From Trichinella spiralis (lineage: Eukaryota; Nematoda; Enoplea; Trichinellida; Trichinellidae): a DNA stretch of 64,000 nucleotides. The notes under the pieces were generated by a model, which saw nothing but the letters and a program-made list of their open reading frames with translations, was not told the DNA's origin and searched no databases. The DNA is taken from positions 2,744,464 to 2,808,463 of the forward strand of contig CM012954.1 of the NCBI GenBank assembly GCA_000181795.3, read 5' to 3'. Of the stretch, positions 1-28,773 are shown in pieces. The stretch's first letter is position 1. Every line of letters begins with the position of its first letter. The translations under genes and the position numbers were made by a program.

Positions 1-10340
<10,340 letters not shown>

Positions 10341-10963
10341 GCTTCATTTGAATCTTCTCTTCTCTTCTCTTCTCTTTTACCCGACATTTGTGCACAACAT
10401 TTTTTATTGTTTCTTTTTCTCTCTCGATATCCTCTTTTTCATTCTTTTTGTTATTTTTTAATACTTTTTTGTATGGTGTCCAATTGTTACGTGTAGATTT
10501 TAGTTGTGTATATGCACTTCGTTTTTTTCTGTTTTTTCAATTTTACTTGCTAAAAGAGACTTTGCACTTTTGAAGCGCACATTTGCATTTATATATTTAC
10601 GTGCAATTGTCGCGCTCTGTTGATTCATGACGAAGGAAAAGAAAAATGATAGTAGACTTCTATGAGAATTATATGCAATTTTGTTTGTTTTGTTCGCTGT
10701 CAATAAACAAAGGCAAAAGTTGAATATATTTTGAAAATGGAGAGGGGGCTGTAATTAGAAGAAGCATGATTTTGTTTATTTCTTTGTATCCCAATATAAT
10801 TATTGACAATGAATCACAAAGAATCGTTAGAGAAGGAAAATTTTCTCACCAATTATTATCACGTTAGATTTTTCACGAATGCATTGTGTTGTTCCAAATC
10901 TGGTGTTCATCTAGATTGGAAAAAGTAGATAAGTGAGCGAAATAATTGTTGTAGTATTTTAAA
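10341..10963. other. Convergent 3' ends of capicua and the sugar dehydratase gene
   Basis: This short AT-rich interval lies between the stop codon of capicua (+) and that of the dehydratase gene (-). It holds TTCTC repeats near 10353-10376, an AATAAA at 10702-10707 suited to capicua, and TTTATT at about 10775-10780, which is AATAAA on the minus strand and could end the dehydratase transcript. Confidence 0.6.
10702..10707 (+). promoter_or_regulatory. Candidate poly(A) signal of capicua
   Basis: AATAAA 362 bases after the capicua stop codon, in AT-rich sequence. Confidence 0.45.
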
Positions 10964-12334
<1,371 letters not shown>

Positions 12335-12460
12335 AAAATAATAATTAATATAATGTAATAAAGAACGTTATACCAATAAAACAACTTAAAGTAAAAGTAA
12401 TAATCAGAGTGACAGGTTGTCTTCTCTCTCTCTCTCTGCGTGTAGCAGCTTTCTTTCTAT

Positions 12461-12510
<50 letters not shown>

Positions 12511-12542
12511 GTATATGTATGTATGTATGTGTGTGTGTGAGT

Positions 12543-12584
<42 letters not shown>

Positions 12585-14031
12585 GTGTGTGTGTGTGTGT
12601 AAGTGAGTGTGTGTATGTTATGTTTGCCGTTAGGCATTAAATACTTGATCTCTGTTTGCGTTGAAACAACTGTAAAGGTTTGTTTGAATGCAATCTGATA
12701 GAAAAAGGTTAGGGAATATTTCTGTCATCGACAAACAATCGCTTTTGAATTACATCAGCCAGTCAGTGTTCTGTACTTTAAGTTATTGTTTAGTTAGCAA
12801 AGGTAGATTTAACGACACTACAAATGCTATCTTGCACTGATGCCACTGCATTGAAAAATGTCTAACTGAAAGCTCAAATATTTTTTCTTATAATTTTTTT
12901 ACAACCTACATTTGTTTCATCTTACTGTAATTCTCAAATAACAGTTTGCACAGCTAATTCGGCAAATGCCCGATGTATGTAAATGAAATATTTTATTTAA
13001 AAGCAAATTAAATTAACTGACGTCAGTTTGCATTTCTTTGCACCGTAGTGTTAATGTTAAATAGTAGAAATGCATAATTATTTGCAAATCTTATTGAAAC
13101 TTATTAATGAGTATCAGCATATAATGCAAATATATGCGAAATGCAATTGTTCATTAATAAATTGATCATTCATTCACCAAAAAAGTTCAACAAAGATAAG
13201 ATTGGAAACGAATATCTTGATATGCGTATCAAATCAATCTGAAATTAAACATTTGTCTAGAAACCTTTTCCAAAGTTCAATAGAAATGCTTCACTTGAAC
13301 AAACACCTTCAGATGTCATTCAGCAGGCTGAGTGCAGATTAGAAGTGATCAAGCGAAGCTGAATCATTCGCCGATTGTTGCAACTTGCAGCACAAATATA
13401 TTTTGTTTCATTAGCTATGCAAATAACAGGCACTTTAAAACGTTGTTTACATCCGCCATGAGTAATTCAATTCATTTTCAATTTTCATATTTGCATTCTT
13501 TGCAATCAAATTTTTTGATTTTAAAGCAATTAAAAAATACTATTTAAAAAATTTCACAATTACATTGATAAAAGTTTTATCAATGTAAATTAATAATGTT
13601 CTGACTGACGTTACGAAAAAACGACAACACTTTAACAATAAACACGAAAAGGAAGTGTAAAAATTAACAGCGTTCCGAACTGAATTGTCTGTCACATCTT
13701 TTGTTTTTACTACTACTATTACTATTAAGAATAATAATTTCTACTATTACTGCTGATAATAATACTAAAATTATTAAGCAATATATAATTTATTAATATA
13801 TTTCAAATTAGTAAAAATAATGTTGCATTAAACTATTATAATTTGAAATCAAATGATAGACTGAGTAAATATGCCCAAAATTGTTTACTTAGAAATAATA
13901 ATAAATATATACTTAAACAATATAGTTAAAAAAACAATATAGTACTTAAATATCATTTGCAAACAGTATCCTATTGCTTGCATAACTCAGTTTGTGGTAA
14001 ACAGGTTTTGGCTTGTCTGTTGGTTGATGCT
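12335..14031. other. Intergenic region upstream of the dehydratase gene
   Basis: It contains dense AT, GT and GTAT microsatellites at about 12465-12616 directly upstream of the dehydratase gene. AT-rich sequence without a convincing gene follows up to the start of the UBX-domain gene. A short open frame at 13332-13547 has no domain, no splice support and AT-rich codon use, so I do not call it. Confidence 0.6.
12472..12616. repeat. Compound (TA)n-(GTAT)n-(GT)n microsatellite
   Basis: TA units from 12472, then GTAT units, then long GT runs with a few GAGT interruptions. The tract begins about 140 bases upstream of the dehydratase start on the minus strand. Confidence 0.95.
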
Positions 14032-14992
14032 ATGTTGGTTACGATTGTGTATCCGACGAATCATAGATTACAATTTAAGATTAATCCGAATTTGACGCTT
14101 TACCAAGTAAGAAAAAACATTTGCCAGCAGAATGATGAATTTATACTTAAAGAATGATAAATTATAGATTCTTGATGAAGCATGCTTGCGAAAAGGCCTC
14201 GAAACTGCCGATCATGCATTAAAGTAATTAATATTAGTGAGAATAAATTCTGATGTCTGATTTATGATTTTATTCAGATTTCACTCGAGAATATTGGATT
14301 TGGCGTTAACTTTTCGTTACAGCAGAGTTCCAGTCAACGGCACATTGGAAATTGTTCGACGAGAAGATGAGGACATTGCTGATCATCAGGTTGAAATGAG
14401 TTTTTTATCAGTTCTGTTTGTCGGATATTGTTTGCAATATTTGTTTGCATTTCTGTAGAATGTTGTGAAAAATTTGGTAAAAATTGCTGTTCAATTTACA
14501 GATGGTACACGTGTACCCAAACATGTGGAGCCAGATTCAACGTTGTTGCAAATTTTGAAGCTTGTCGAAAATGATCGGTAATGAATTTCATTTTCTTTTT
14601 AATAATGTCTGGCATAATTTTTGAATGTAGAAATCAAAATCTTGTGAAACCAGATGGAGAAGAAATGCATCCCGTAGTGGTGTATTTGAACACAGAAGCA
14701 AGTGAAACTTTTGACTGATTTATTTTGCAGTTGTCTTGAAAACTGAAATCAATTTTTAAGTACGCCACTGAACGGGTTTTGGAGATGAATANTCGTTAAA
14801 ATCAACTGGGTAATTCATTGACCAAGCNTTTGTTTANGGTAANTTTTTTTTTAATTATTTTAGTGATGCAAATTTTACTGCAATTTTTTACCTTCCATAT
14901 CAATATTTACTTCGTTTTTTTTCACAAAAAAAAATAATCTAGTAAGCAGATTTTTGTAATGAACCAACGATGANTCAANGAANGACATTNTN

Positions 14993-15033
<41 letters not shown>

Positions 15034-15056
15034 ATTATTGATTATTATTATTATTA

Positions 15057-15088
<32 letters not shown>

Positions 15089-16534
15089 TATTATTGTTGT
15101 TGTTGTGGTTGTTGTTNTNNNNATCATAAGGTAAAATNTACATTACATTGCAGGTACTTCAGCAGAAGACTCGATGATACAAAGTTGAAGCAAGTAGATG
15201 AATTTATTAGTGCAAAACGAACACGCATAGAAAAGCTCGAGAATAAAATTTGTGAAAATAATTCTAAGCCACTTAAAATTGCAAACAACTGTGCGGATGG
15301 GTTGCCTTTCAAAAGCGAACGTAGTTTACGATTAGAAAAGTTGGAAAGAATGATTGCCCAAGTCAATGAATCACTGCCTCCTTCTGAAGTACAACAAAAT
15401 TAAGATTGTTGTTTTATTTTCATAAATTCCACTGTTATCCATATGCAGATAAGCGATTTCAGAAGTGAAAGTAATTTTGCAATGCCAAAAGTACCATGCG
15501 AACGGAAGCTTATAATTTACAAACAAGAAGATCATCTTCCAGGTATGCAAATTTTATGAATGCGATGATTTCAGAATTGATCGAACTTTTCTTTCAAGTT
15601 CTGGAACAACCTGATGATGATTTTTTTGAAGTTACAAAATCTGATGTCATACTGATGCAGAAGAGATTGACGGAAAATTGGTATGCATTTTCATATTTTG
15701 GTCATAAACTGGTAAAGTATGAAAGCAATTCAATAGCTGAACTATATAAGACAGCGTTTTTACAAATGGGTGATTTTTTGTTACTGTAAAAACAATTAGA
15801 AAATCAAGTACATATGTATAATTTTATTATTTTTTGTAACTTGAAAATCGGCGTTTTTTATTGGATTAAAATTTAAAGATGATTTTCAGTGACCTGTTGA
15901 CAAAAACGTGTTTGTCGACGGTAAATACTTTGAAACTACAAGAAACAGAACGCAGACGGAAGTCTTGCCTTTATTCAGTTGTACGGATTCATCTTCCAGG
16001 AAGATGGGCAATGCAAGCAACATTTTATTCCGTTGAAAGTGGTAAATCTTGAAAGTAGTAGTGAAATGAAATAATTTCAATATTTTTCTTATTTGTTATC
16101 ATTTTCTAGTCGAAGATTTGTATCAGTTTGTATCTAGCTTATTGAAGAATCCGAATACTGCATTTGAGCTTTGTAATTATGAAACCCATTACTGATTGAT
16201 TATTTTATTTGTTTTTTTTTGTTTATTTACAGATCAGGCTCCAAAATATTTGATTGAACGCACCGATTCGACACTTTTTGATGCTGGCTTGTCTCCGATG
16301 GCTTTGCTTATATTAAAAGTCAAAGATGCATCGATTACCAAAGCGGAACAGCTATTCAACGAAGAATGGCTGAAAACTAAACAAGGCGATAAATCTGTTG
16401 CGGTTGCGCATGTACACCAGAGGTTTTTGTGTTTTCATGTCTTTAATGTTTTCCAAAAATGACATATTCTTCATTATAGCTCTATTTTAAACGCTGAGCA
16501 TTTAGCACAGTCGAAGACTGATGGACAGCACTGA
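14032..16534 (+). CDS. aspscr1: TUG/ASPSCR1-like UBX-domain protein (p97 cofactor)
   Basis: Homologue of TUG, which binds p97/VCP and, in mammals, tethers GLUT4 vesicles. Supported exons: 14032-14106, 14168-14223, 14278-14389, 14459-14577, 14631-about 14701, then a low-quality gap, 15154-15388, 15449-15542, 15599-15680, 15890-16041, 16110-16172, 16233-16422, 16480-16534. The first four give the TUG ubiquitin-like domain (ILDEACLRKG, RILDLALTFRY). The middle carries a coiled region and the DDFFEVTKSDV motif. Exons 9-11 form the UBX domain (LPGRWAMQATFYS, DSTLFDAGLSPMALLILKV). The segment 14700-15150 holds Ns and long ATT repeats, so one or more exons cannot be read. The Met at 14032 fits the family N-terminus; a further 5' exon is possible. 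Confidence 0.82.
14792..15121. other. Low-quality assembly segment with Ns
   Basis: Scattered single Ns from 14792 and a short N run at 15117-15122 flank ATT repeats. The region interrupts the UBX-protein gene. The ambiguous bases point to a repeat-related sequencing problem rather than biology. Confidence 0.9.
14995..15110. repeat. (ATT)n microsatellite
   Basis: Long ATT/TTG repeat next to ambiguous bases, inside an intron of the UBX-protein gene. Confidence 0.95.
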
Positions 16535-16672
16535 TTTTATTTCGTTACATGAAACGCACAGTTTTCGTTTTTGCTTTAAGATATCATTTTTAACCATTGT
16601 ACAATATTCATTTTAACGACAATAATTTGAAGTAAAGCAACTTGGTTGAAATATCAGAAAAAGATGATGATG

Positions 16673-16731
<59 letters not shown>

Positions 16732-16732
16732 C
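16673..16732. repeat. (AAT)n microsatellite
   Basis: About 20 AAT units between two converging genes (UBX protein on plus, helical PPPPY protein on minus). Confidence 0.95.
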
Positions 16733-16785
16733 ATAGGAAGTAGATAAAAATAAATAAATAACTGAAACTCAAACTAGATGTAATA

Positions 16786-17626
16786 TTATGGACGGTATGG
16801 CGGAGGTGGTGGAAATGTTGAACGGTTAGTGGTATACTTCGGTTCGGAAAGTTTGTTTAAGGCACGTTGAACACAGTATCGAACTCCTTCGACAACCGAA
16901 TGGCCTGTGGTATACGTAACAGATTTTCTAGAGCGGCTTTCGTTTTCGATATCTGGCAAAAGCTTGAGAATGTCTTGCTGGCCTTCCATAACCATTTCAA
17001 AGCATTTTCCAAGCGTAGCCAACGGCTTGGCCAATTTGTACATCACAGTTTTAAATATGTGCGCTTTCAGCAGCTGGTTCTCTCTTTCGATGGAACGCAA
17101 CGTGCGAAGAAGATCCAATCGGTCCGATCTGACCGCAGCAATGGATCGATCCAGCTTTTCCAATTCTTCACAGTTTCCATTTTTCATGGCTTCTTTTCTT
17201 TCTCGACTAAATGCAAATCAAAGTCAGCTGAAACGAAAACATAATCTTTTCAGGTATTGCATACTCTAACTTAGCTTCTTTCCTAGAAATGTGACGCAGA
17301 AGTCTTTCAGATGGGCGAGTTTCTTTAGGTAGTTGAGAAATTTTTGTCATATCTTGCATGGAATTGGTTATTTTCGGAAGCAAAGAACGTTGCGCTTCGA
17401 TGAAAATGCTGATCAGCTCGTCCATATCGCGACTGGCATTTTGAATAGGAACACATTCCTGCTCCATTGCCCATTCGATAACTTGATTGGAAAAGATGCG
17501 ATAATTATCGGCAGCCTTCTCCAAACTTTTCGACACTTTTTCCCACTCTTTACGAATATGGTGCAAACGTTCATTGCCATCCTCCTGCTCGGGTCGGCCA
17601 CCGAAACATCCGAAAAAACGTACCAT
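16786..17626 (-). CDS. Unassigned helical (BAR-like) protein with C-terminal PPPPY motif
   Basis: Two exons read from the minus strand, 17265-17626 and 16786-17206, joined in frame to 260 residues. I do not recognise the family firmly. The N-terminus is MVRFFGCFGG. Most of the rest looks alpha-helical and charged with heptad character, like BAR or BAR-like membrane-bending proteins (for example IRKEWEKVSKSLEKAADNY and DLLRTLRSIERENQLLKAH). The last residues, PPPPPYRP, contain a PPxY motif that WW domains of NEDD4-type ligases bind. Start chosen as the only upstream Met. A role in membrane remodelling is a guess from shape. Confidence 0.7.
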
Positions 17627-20600
17627 CGCTATAACTAAATACAGTTAATACGTTTTAAGTATCATGAGCGGTTAACCCGATGCAAATAATATCTATTTGA
17701 AAATGAAAAATCCATCAAAACGAAACAGTTGACAAACGAAAGTGAACTGATAAGTCGAATTAACGCACGCGCCTCTGTAAACTGTGCAAATTTTTTCGAT
17801 CTAATATTTCAGTGGCTGTTTTACAGTTTGCATTATACAAGTTTACAACTAAACTGGAAAACATTTTCAAAATGTTACACATTACACAAAAATGACACTA
17901 CCGTAATGAGTTCAAACGTACAGCTGGTCGTTTACTACAGTAAAAGAAAATCACGATTCAACACTGATGACCTCATTTTTTTGCTTTTTTGCAAGAATAT
18001 CATGTGAATAACTTTTTTTCTTTAGAAATTGCGAAAATATTATCAACTCATACAGATATATATATATATATATTTATTTATTTATAAATATGAATTAAAT
18101 GTTGTAATACATTTATTACTGTTTATACTTATTCGAAACATTTTTATTTTTGCAAAATTTAGTTTACAGTACAGAAATATTAATTCATTAATTTATAAGT
18201 TGGAAATTTTTATATACACTTTTTTGAATGCAAATTTTAATTTTTTTTCCAATTATTTTTTGATTATTTAAGTGCTCATTGTTCTTAAACTGGCAAAAGT
18301 TTAAATTTATGAGGAGCGTTTGCTAATTTTGAGTAAAAAAAGTTTGTGCATTTAGCAATAAATTTGTGAATCATAATAGTGATTTTTAAGATTAAATTTT
18401 ACTATATTTATTTTTTTTGAGAGAATAAATAATTTTGTACTGGCACACATACCTGCATACTTCACATTCTGTAGTTCAACACGATTCCATTCCTAATGTG
18501 TTATTCGAGGAATAATTTGTTCGACGGTTTTCATCGGCTCGTGAATAATTTGACAGCCGGCTCCATTTAACAGTAAGTGTTGGTGTTAATTTTAATGTTT
18601 TTTTTAATTTTACTTTGGTTTTCAATGCTAAATGAATTGTGCTGTGTTGCTTTTGTTTTCGCTTGAATGGTTTAGCAGTTTTTGTCTGTATTTCAATTCA
18701 TAGACGTCGAAGTAACGTTGGTTGTAATAGAATAATTTTGCCATTTTGAACAGCTGTTTGCCAGTCTTTTCAGTATAGTTTTAGCTGTCGCTTTGTGAAG
18801 TATTGATTGTTCATGAAACTCTTGACTTTGTGTTATGTTGTGATAGGTCCTTGTTGAACGATGTAGGCAAGGCTACGGACCGGTTGCTAATATCGACCGT
18901 AGTTGCATGGTTGCATTGATTGAGCAACGGTGCGTTTATGAACGCTATCTGTGTGTGTTTGGGGGAAATATTTGCGACGACGTTTGCAACAGAATTGATA
19001 TTAGGCAATGCTGATTGGCATTTTGCGGCATATTAGATTTCTGTTTTTCGTAATATTATATTGGCCATTTGTCGTCGTCGTTGGCGCGCTTAGTTTTTAT
19101 TTGTCAGTTGTTGACCGGTAAGCAGTAGCAGTTGGCTATAAGGTGAACTTGAGATTTTAGTTAGTTTTCGACGCTGAAAATTGCGCGTCTTATTTATTTG
19201 CATGAACACGCAGGTGAATGTTTGCGTTGAACAATAGCTTTGAACAGTGTAATGTGAACTCGTTCTTGTTGTATATGCAGATACAGGCCGCATAACGTAC
19301 AGTAGTAGCATATTTTCAAACGACCGCTTCCAGTATGGCCTTTGTTCATCGTGTTTTGATTGTTGACAATAGCATTTTCACTGCCTGACCTTGGCAAGTT
19401 TTCGTTCATAATCAGCCTGCTGCAACGCTTTGCTGTCTGTATTGCTTGCTGATATTACTTTTGCAAGAGTTGTTTGCTTGGCTACCGGTTGTTTAGTTCA
19501 GGATGCACTTTATTTTTCACTTTATTCATTTATTTATCATTTGTTTCTTTTATAATTTTGTTGAGATTATTAAAATGTTGAACTTGTTGTTTGGTCATTA
19601 ATTAAGCAAAATACATTTCCTTCTTCAGCAACGGAATTTTTTCAGTAATTCTATTGTCAGAATTGTTATTTCGCAATTTTGTGGCGCAAGTACTTTTGAT
19701 AGTAATTTGCACCAGTTTAGATAATGGACTGTCAGTCAACTGCTTTCTTTATAATGTTGAACAACTCATGCGTTCTACTTTAAAAAATATTGTTTTTATT
19801 GATTTTTTATGCTTATTCAACACCTTGTGCATGTTTAGTATTGTCATTGTGAACAAGTAATCCAAGAATTAAATGCACTGAATTTGGTTGAAATTTACTG
19901 TAATTTTTGTAAATGTAAATCTTTTCCAAATTATTTTTCTGATTTTTCGAGAAATGGGTTTCCTTGAAAATTTCTTCGATGAACTGATTGCAATTTTGTT
20001 GTCAATATTTACATCATAATTTATAATACGCTGATAGCGTTCAAATTGAGATAATTATGACAAATAAATGACATTTTCTAATTCACTGTACTCTTTCAGT
20101 CTCACGGATTCGTGTTTTAATTTTTGGATTCAATTTAGTGAAATCAATTTTTTTCATAGACAAAATTATGGCTCGTTTGTAGGTTGCGATCATAAAAAAT
20201 AATAAATCCGGAGACAGTTGTTAAATTTCATTCAGAACAGTGATCTATTTCGCCGTGATTAAATTGCATGTTAATTTTCAACTCACGAAACATATCTTTC
20301 AGATATCAGTTTCGATTTCTTTTTGTTGTCATTATAGTTCGTGTTTTCTTATTTCAAGTGTTTATTATCAGGAAGAAATGAAAATAGTGTTGCACTGCTC
20401 TTCGCTTGCTATTATTATTGACAAACAAATGCCATCATTCATTGGTGAAAAATTGAAAATTATTTTGATTTTTAATTTAACGACGTGTTTTCTCTTTTAA
20501 GCTTTTATGAGAAAGCAGTTTTCCGATAATGTGTTTTTTTTAATTTAGGACCTGCAGTTGTTTCTACGAATATTGCATGAAAAACGTTACTTGTTTCATT

Positions 20601-22847
20601 GAATTCTGGATTCTGTAGCGCCAATCAATTGATGAGCAGGTACGTTTATTTACTTTTTAGTTGAAAACTTTTTTTTATCATTTGAACAGTTATTACTACT
20701 ATTAGCTGCATGTTTGTGTTTTATTTATATGTTTTATCAGTGCAGTTATTTTATTATGTATTTAAACTATGTAATTTTTCAAATCATTTACAAACGTTGA
20801 ACTGAAGATTAATTTTTGTTTCTGCTATTTGCTAATTGTTTATTCAGTTGGTTTATTGATTAATCATTTATGCAACAATTTTTCATTATGGTATATTTAT
20901 TTTCTAATTGTTCAATTGAAATTTCCATTTTATAAATTGAAATTTGTCATCAACATCAGCTGTAATTGTTTTCTTCGCCCATTGTTAGTAGGATTTGTAA
21001 ATTGCAGCTCTTATAATTATGTTCATTTTTGGCGAATGATTCATTGTTTTCCAACAGGCAACAGTAATTTGGGACGTTCTGTGTTCGATGATGAACTTAG
21101 GCTTGGCCTGTTCTGGCTATCTTTTATGTGCCCATTGCATTTGTCCTTTTCCTTATCAGCTGTTTTGAAGAATCGTCATCTTTTTATTTTCTTACTGGTT
21201 TTATTATTCTTACTCTTAACTAGATTTTCGAACACGGCAATTAATCCATGGCGCGTTTCGAAAATTCAATTTCATCCCAAAATGCTGAGAAATTGATTCC
21301 CATTTAGCGGTGGTATTTTTGCTTCTTTTTTCCAATTGGCATTACATTTTACTTTTTGCTTTTATTTCTCAACTTGATTAATTTGAATATTGTTCTTTTA
21401 TTGTATCGTATGTTGCAGTTGAGATTGTTCAGTCGTGTCATTTACATTTGGTGCCTGTGGTATAGCTAGCAGCAACTTCTTCAAGTGCTTTTCTTCAAAT
21501 TCCCTAGTTGTTGTTGTTTAAGCTTGCAGATGTTGTTTTTCAAAAGTTTAAAGTTTTTTAAACTATGTTGCACACAAATGTTGTTGTTCTTATTTTTGCT
21601 CTGCTTGAATTCTACATATTTTATTTTTTGTGGCTATTCAAACTTGTTTCATTTAAATAAACGATGAGAACAGGCGACAACAGTTGAGATGTTTGTGTAA
21701 TTATTGGGCTTCATTTTATTTAAAATAAACTCCGGTTTATGGTGAAGTAGTTTTATTGACAGCTAGATGATTGGTCAATTCTAGCCAATTCGATGCAGCA
21801 GGGTTCAGAAAATTGCATCTACTACAAGACTTGTTTCTTTTTATATATTCAGTTTTTATTTATTATATGATTTGCACTCGGTAAATTGAGTGAATTGTTC
21901 CAGAAAAATAATGGAAGCAAGAATAAGGTTTTATTTGTTTGTTTGTTTCTTTTTATGAAATAATGGTCATCGTTTGATAATATTGAAAAATGGTGATAAG
22001 TTAGGTGGCTTTGTGAGTTGTATTGGAGTGGGCTAAATTGTGTTGATTCGATGATGATTTTGAATTTGGTTAGTTTGCGAAACGTTTGGGGAAATTATGA
22101 TCGCAGGTCCGCTTCCAAGTATCTTTCTCCAATTGATCGTCAGTCGAGCTTTTCGATCGGTCTTGGCCAGCCGGCTGAATGTGTGCGCGTCTCATGCCAG
22201 GCTGTTGCTTTCTCCATTGGGCGATGAATCATCATACTCCGTCGGCTTCAAAGCCCCCCTCCTCTCCACACACGCGCGCGCTTCTTCGCTGTATGTGTGT
22301 GTGTGTGTCTGTGTGTGCCAATTGAACGGCGGCGGCCATTATTGACGTGCGGACGTTTCCTTTATACTTCCCTCCCTCCCTCTGTGCTTGTTTTCCTTGG
22401 TTAGATTTAGCTAGATTTTGACTAGTGCAAGCATTTTGTTTGTTTGTTTTCTTATTTTTTGTAATCAATTTCCGTTGCTTCAATGCTACTGAATTAGTGA
22501 AATTTGTCCACCAAATTGGGCAGCTTCGAGTTGCTCGATTTTCAAGCTTCTCGTTGAAACATTAATTCTGTTTTTTCTTCTGTGCTGTGCGTTGTGTAAT
22601 TTTTTTCTTGTCCCAATTGGCAGTCGGCTTTTGGAATCACGCTTCCTTGGCTCTCAGCTGCCAGTATCTCTATCCCCTTCTACTTTCCTTTTGTTGAGAA
22701 CGTTGAACAACGACAAGTTACACTGCAGACGTCGCAGACGTAGAAGGGCCGTCGCCAGTTGTGCCCAATAATCTTCCTATAGCTTCTTTTCCCTCATCTT
22801 TATCTTCTTCTATTCATTCTTCCGCTACTTCCACTCAGCGCAGCAGT
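17627..22847. other. Five-kilobase interval upstream of kinesin light chain
   Basis: AT-rich sequence with many short open frames, none with a domain or consistent splice sites. A GC-richer, CpG-containing stretch at about 22090-22380 with TG repeats and CT-rich runs, and another at about 22620-22850, resemble promoter or 5' untranslated sequence of kinesin light chain. I see no tRNA or snRNA shape by eye. Confidence 0.5.
18056..18073. repeat. (TA)n microsatellite
   Basis: Short TA run in intergenic sequence. Confidence 0.8.
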
Positions 22848-27731
<4,884 letters not shown>

Positions 27732-28143
27732 CCAGATATGCAGCAGTTGCCGGTGTTCCAACAAAGCAAAACGAAGCAAAAAGCGCAAACTCAATTGGGC
27801 TGTAATGTTGTTTCCGTTTGCTTTTTTGCCGTTCTTTTAACACACCTTTCTGCTGATGTTTTTTCGGAGAAACGCTCGCTTGCAGCGAGTGATACGTTGC
27901 AAATTTTCCGTCCACTATTTTTATTGGACAGTTTCGGCTAATTTCATTTTTGTAAAAAAATATTTTTTCATTTAACTATTTGTCGTTGTTAAAAGCGGTC
28001 AGTTTTCAATTCGGGTAGAAATTTTATTCCTTATAACTGATGTGCATTAGTAAGAATATGAGGAAAATGAATGGAGTGGTTGGTTGGTTCATCGTTGTTG
28101 TGTAGCTTCTGTTTTTTGACTCAGTGCATTGTTACTACAAATT

Positions 28144-28167
28144 GCTGCTGCTGCTGCTGCTGCTGCT
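28144..28167. repeat. (CTG)8 trinucleotide repeat
   Basis: Eight CTG units in the probable 3' UTR of kinesin light chain. Confidence 0.9.
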
Positions 28168-28731
28168 AATACCACCACCACTACAAGCTGCCACTGCTAC
28201 TACTATTACTACTGCCACTACTGGGTAACGGTATTGGTATTCGACAACAATGACAACAGTGATTTCACTTTACATTGGAGAGGTTCGTATAACTGATATA
28301 GACGAAGCAACAACATGACCATCGTTTAGTTGAATATTTATTTCTGACGTTGTTATAGCTGTATTCTATATTTTTTTCTTATTTCTTTTCAAATTTGCCT
28401 AGAAAAAGACAGAACATCGAGAAGCAGTATTTTCTATTTCATAAATGCAGTTCCTCTTGTTCTGATTCAGATGAAATAAACTATCGGATGCGCCAATCTT
28501 TGTGCATGTATTCTACAAGTGTTGTGTTGTGCTTGTTTGTTTGTTTGTTTGTATGTTATTTGCACGAGAAATGTAAGTGTGAAACCAAAAGCATTTTAAT
28601 CGGAATGAATGCTTTGAAAATGTGTAGTTTTATTTCTTTACTTGGATGGGCAACTTGCGCGTCCAAGGCCTGTGTGTGCTGTGTTTATATGGAGTAATTT
28701 CAAAAGATACTTTTTTTCTGTTCTGTTGCAG

Positions 28732-28773
28732 AGCTCCAAGAAAGAAGTAAACGTTAATGGCTCTGGTAAATGA
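28732..28773 (+). CDS. klc: Candidate alternative last exon of kinesin light chain
   Basis: A strong acceptor (pyrimidine run then TTGCAG, ending 28731) is followed by 13 codons and a stop. The phase matches the donor after exon nine at 26921, so the product would end APQQ then SSKKEVNVNGSGK instead of the Ser/Gly-rich tail coded at 27537-27731. Kinesin light chains in other animals are known for alternative C-termini. This is a reading of splice signals only; no transcript was seen. Confidence 0.5.
   Translation, partial: SSKKEVNVNGSGK

Noticed and set aside
12404-12637. Thr-His repeat open frame on the minus strand
   Set aside because: It is the translation of a GT/TA microsatellite, not a gene.
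20829-21296. 155-residue plus-strand open frame upstream of kinesin light chain
   Set aside because: Its content is T-rich, hydrophobic and low in complexity, with no recognisable domain and no consistent start or splice context.
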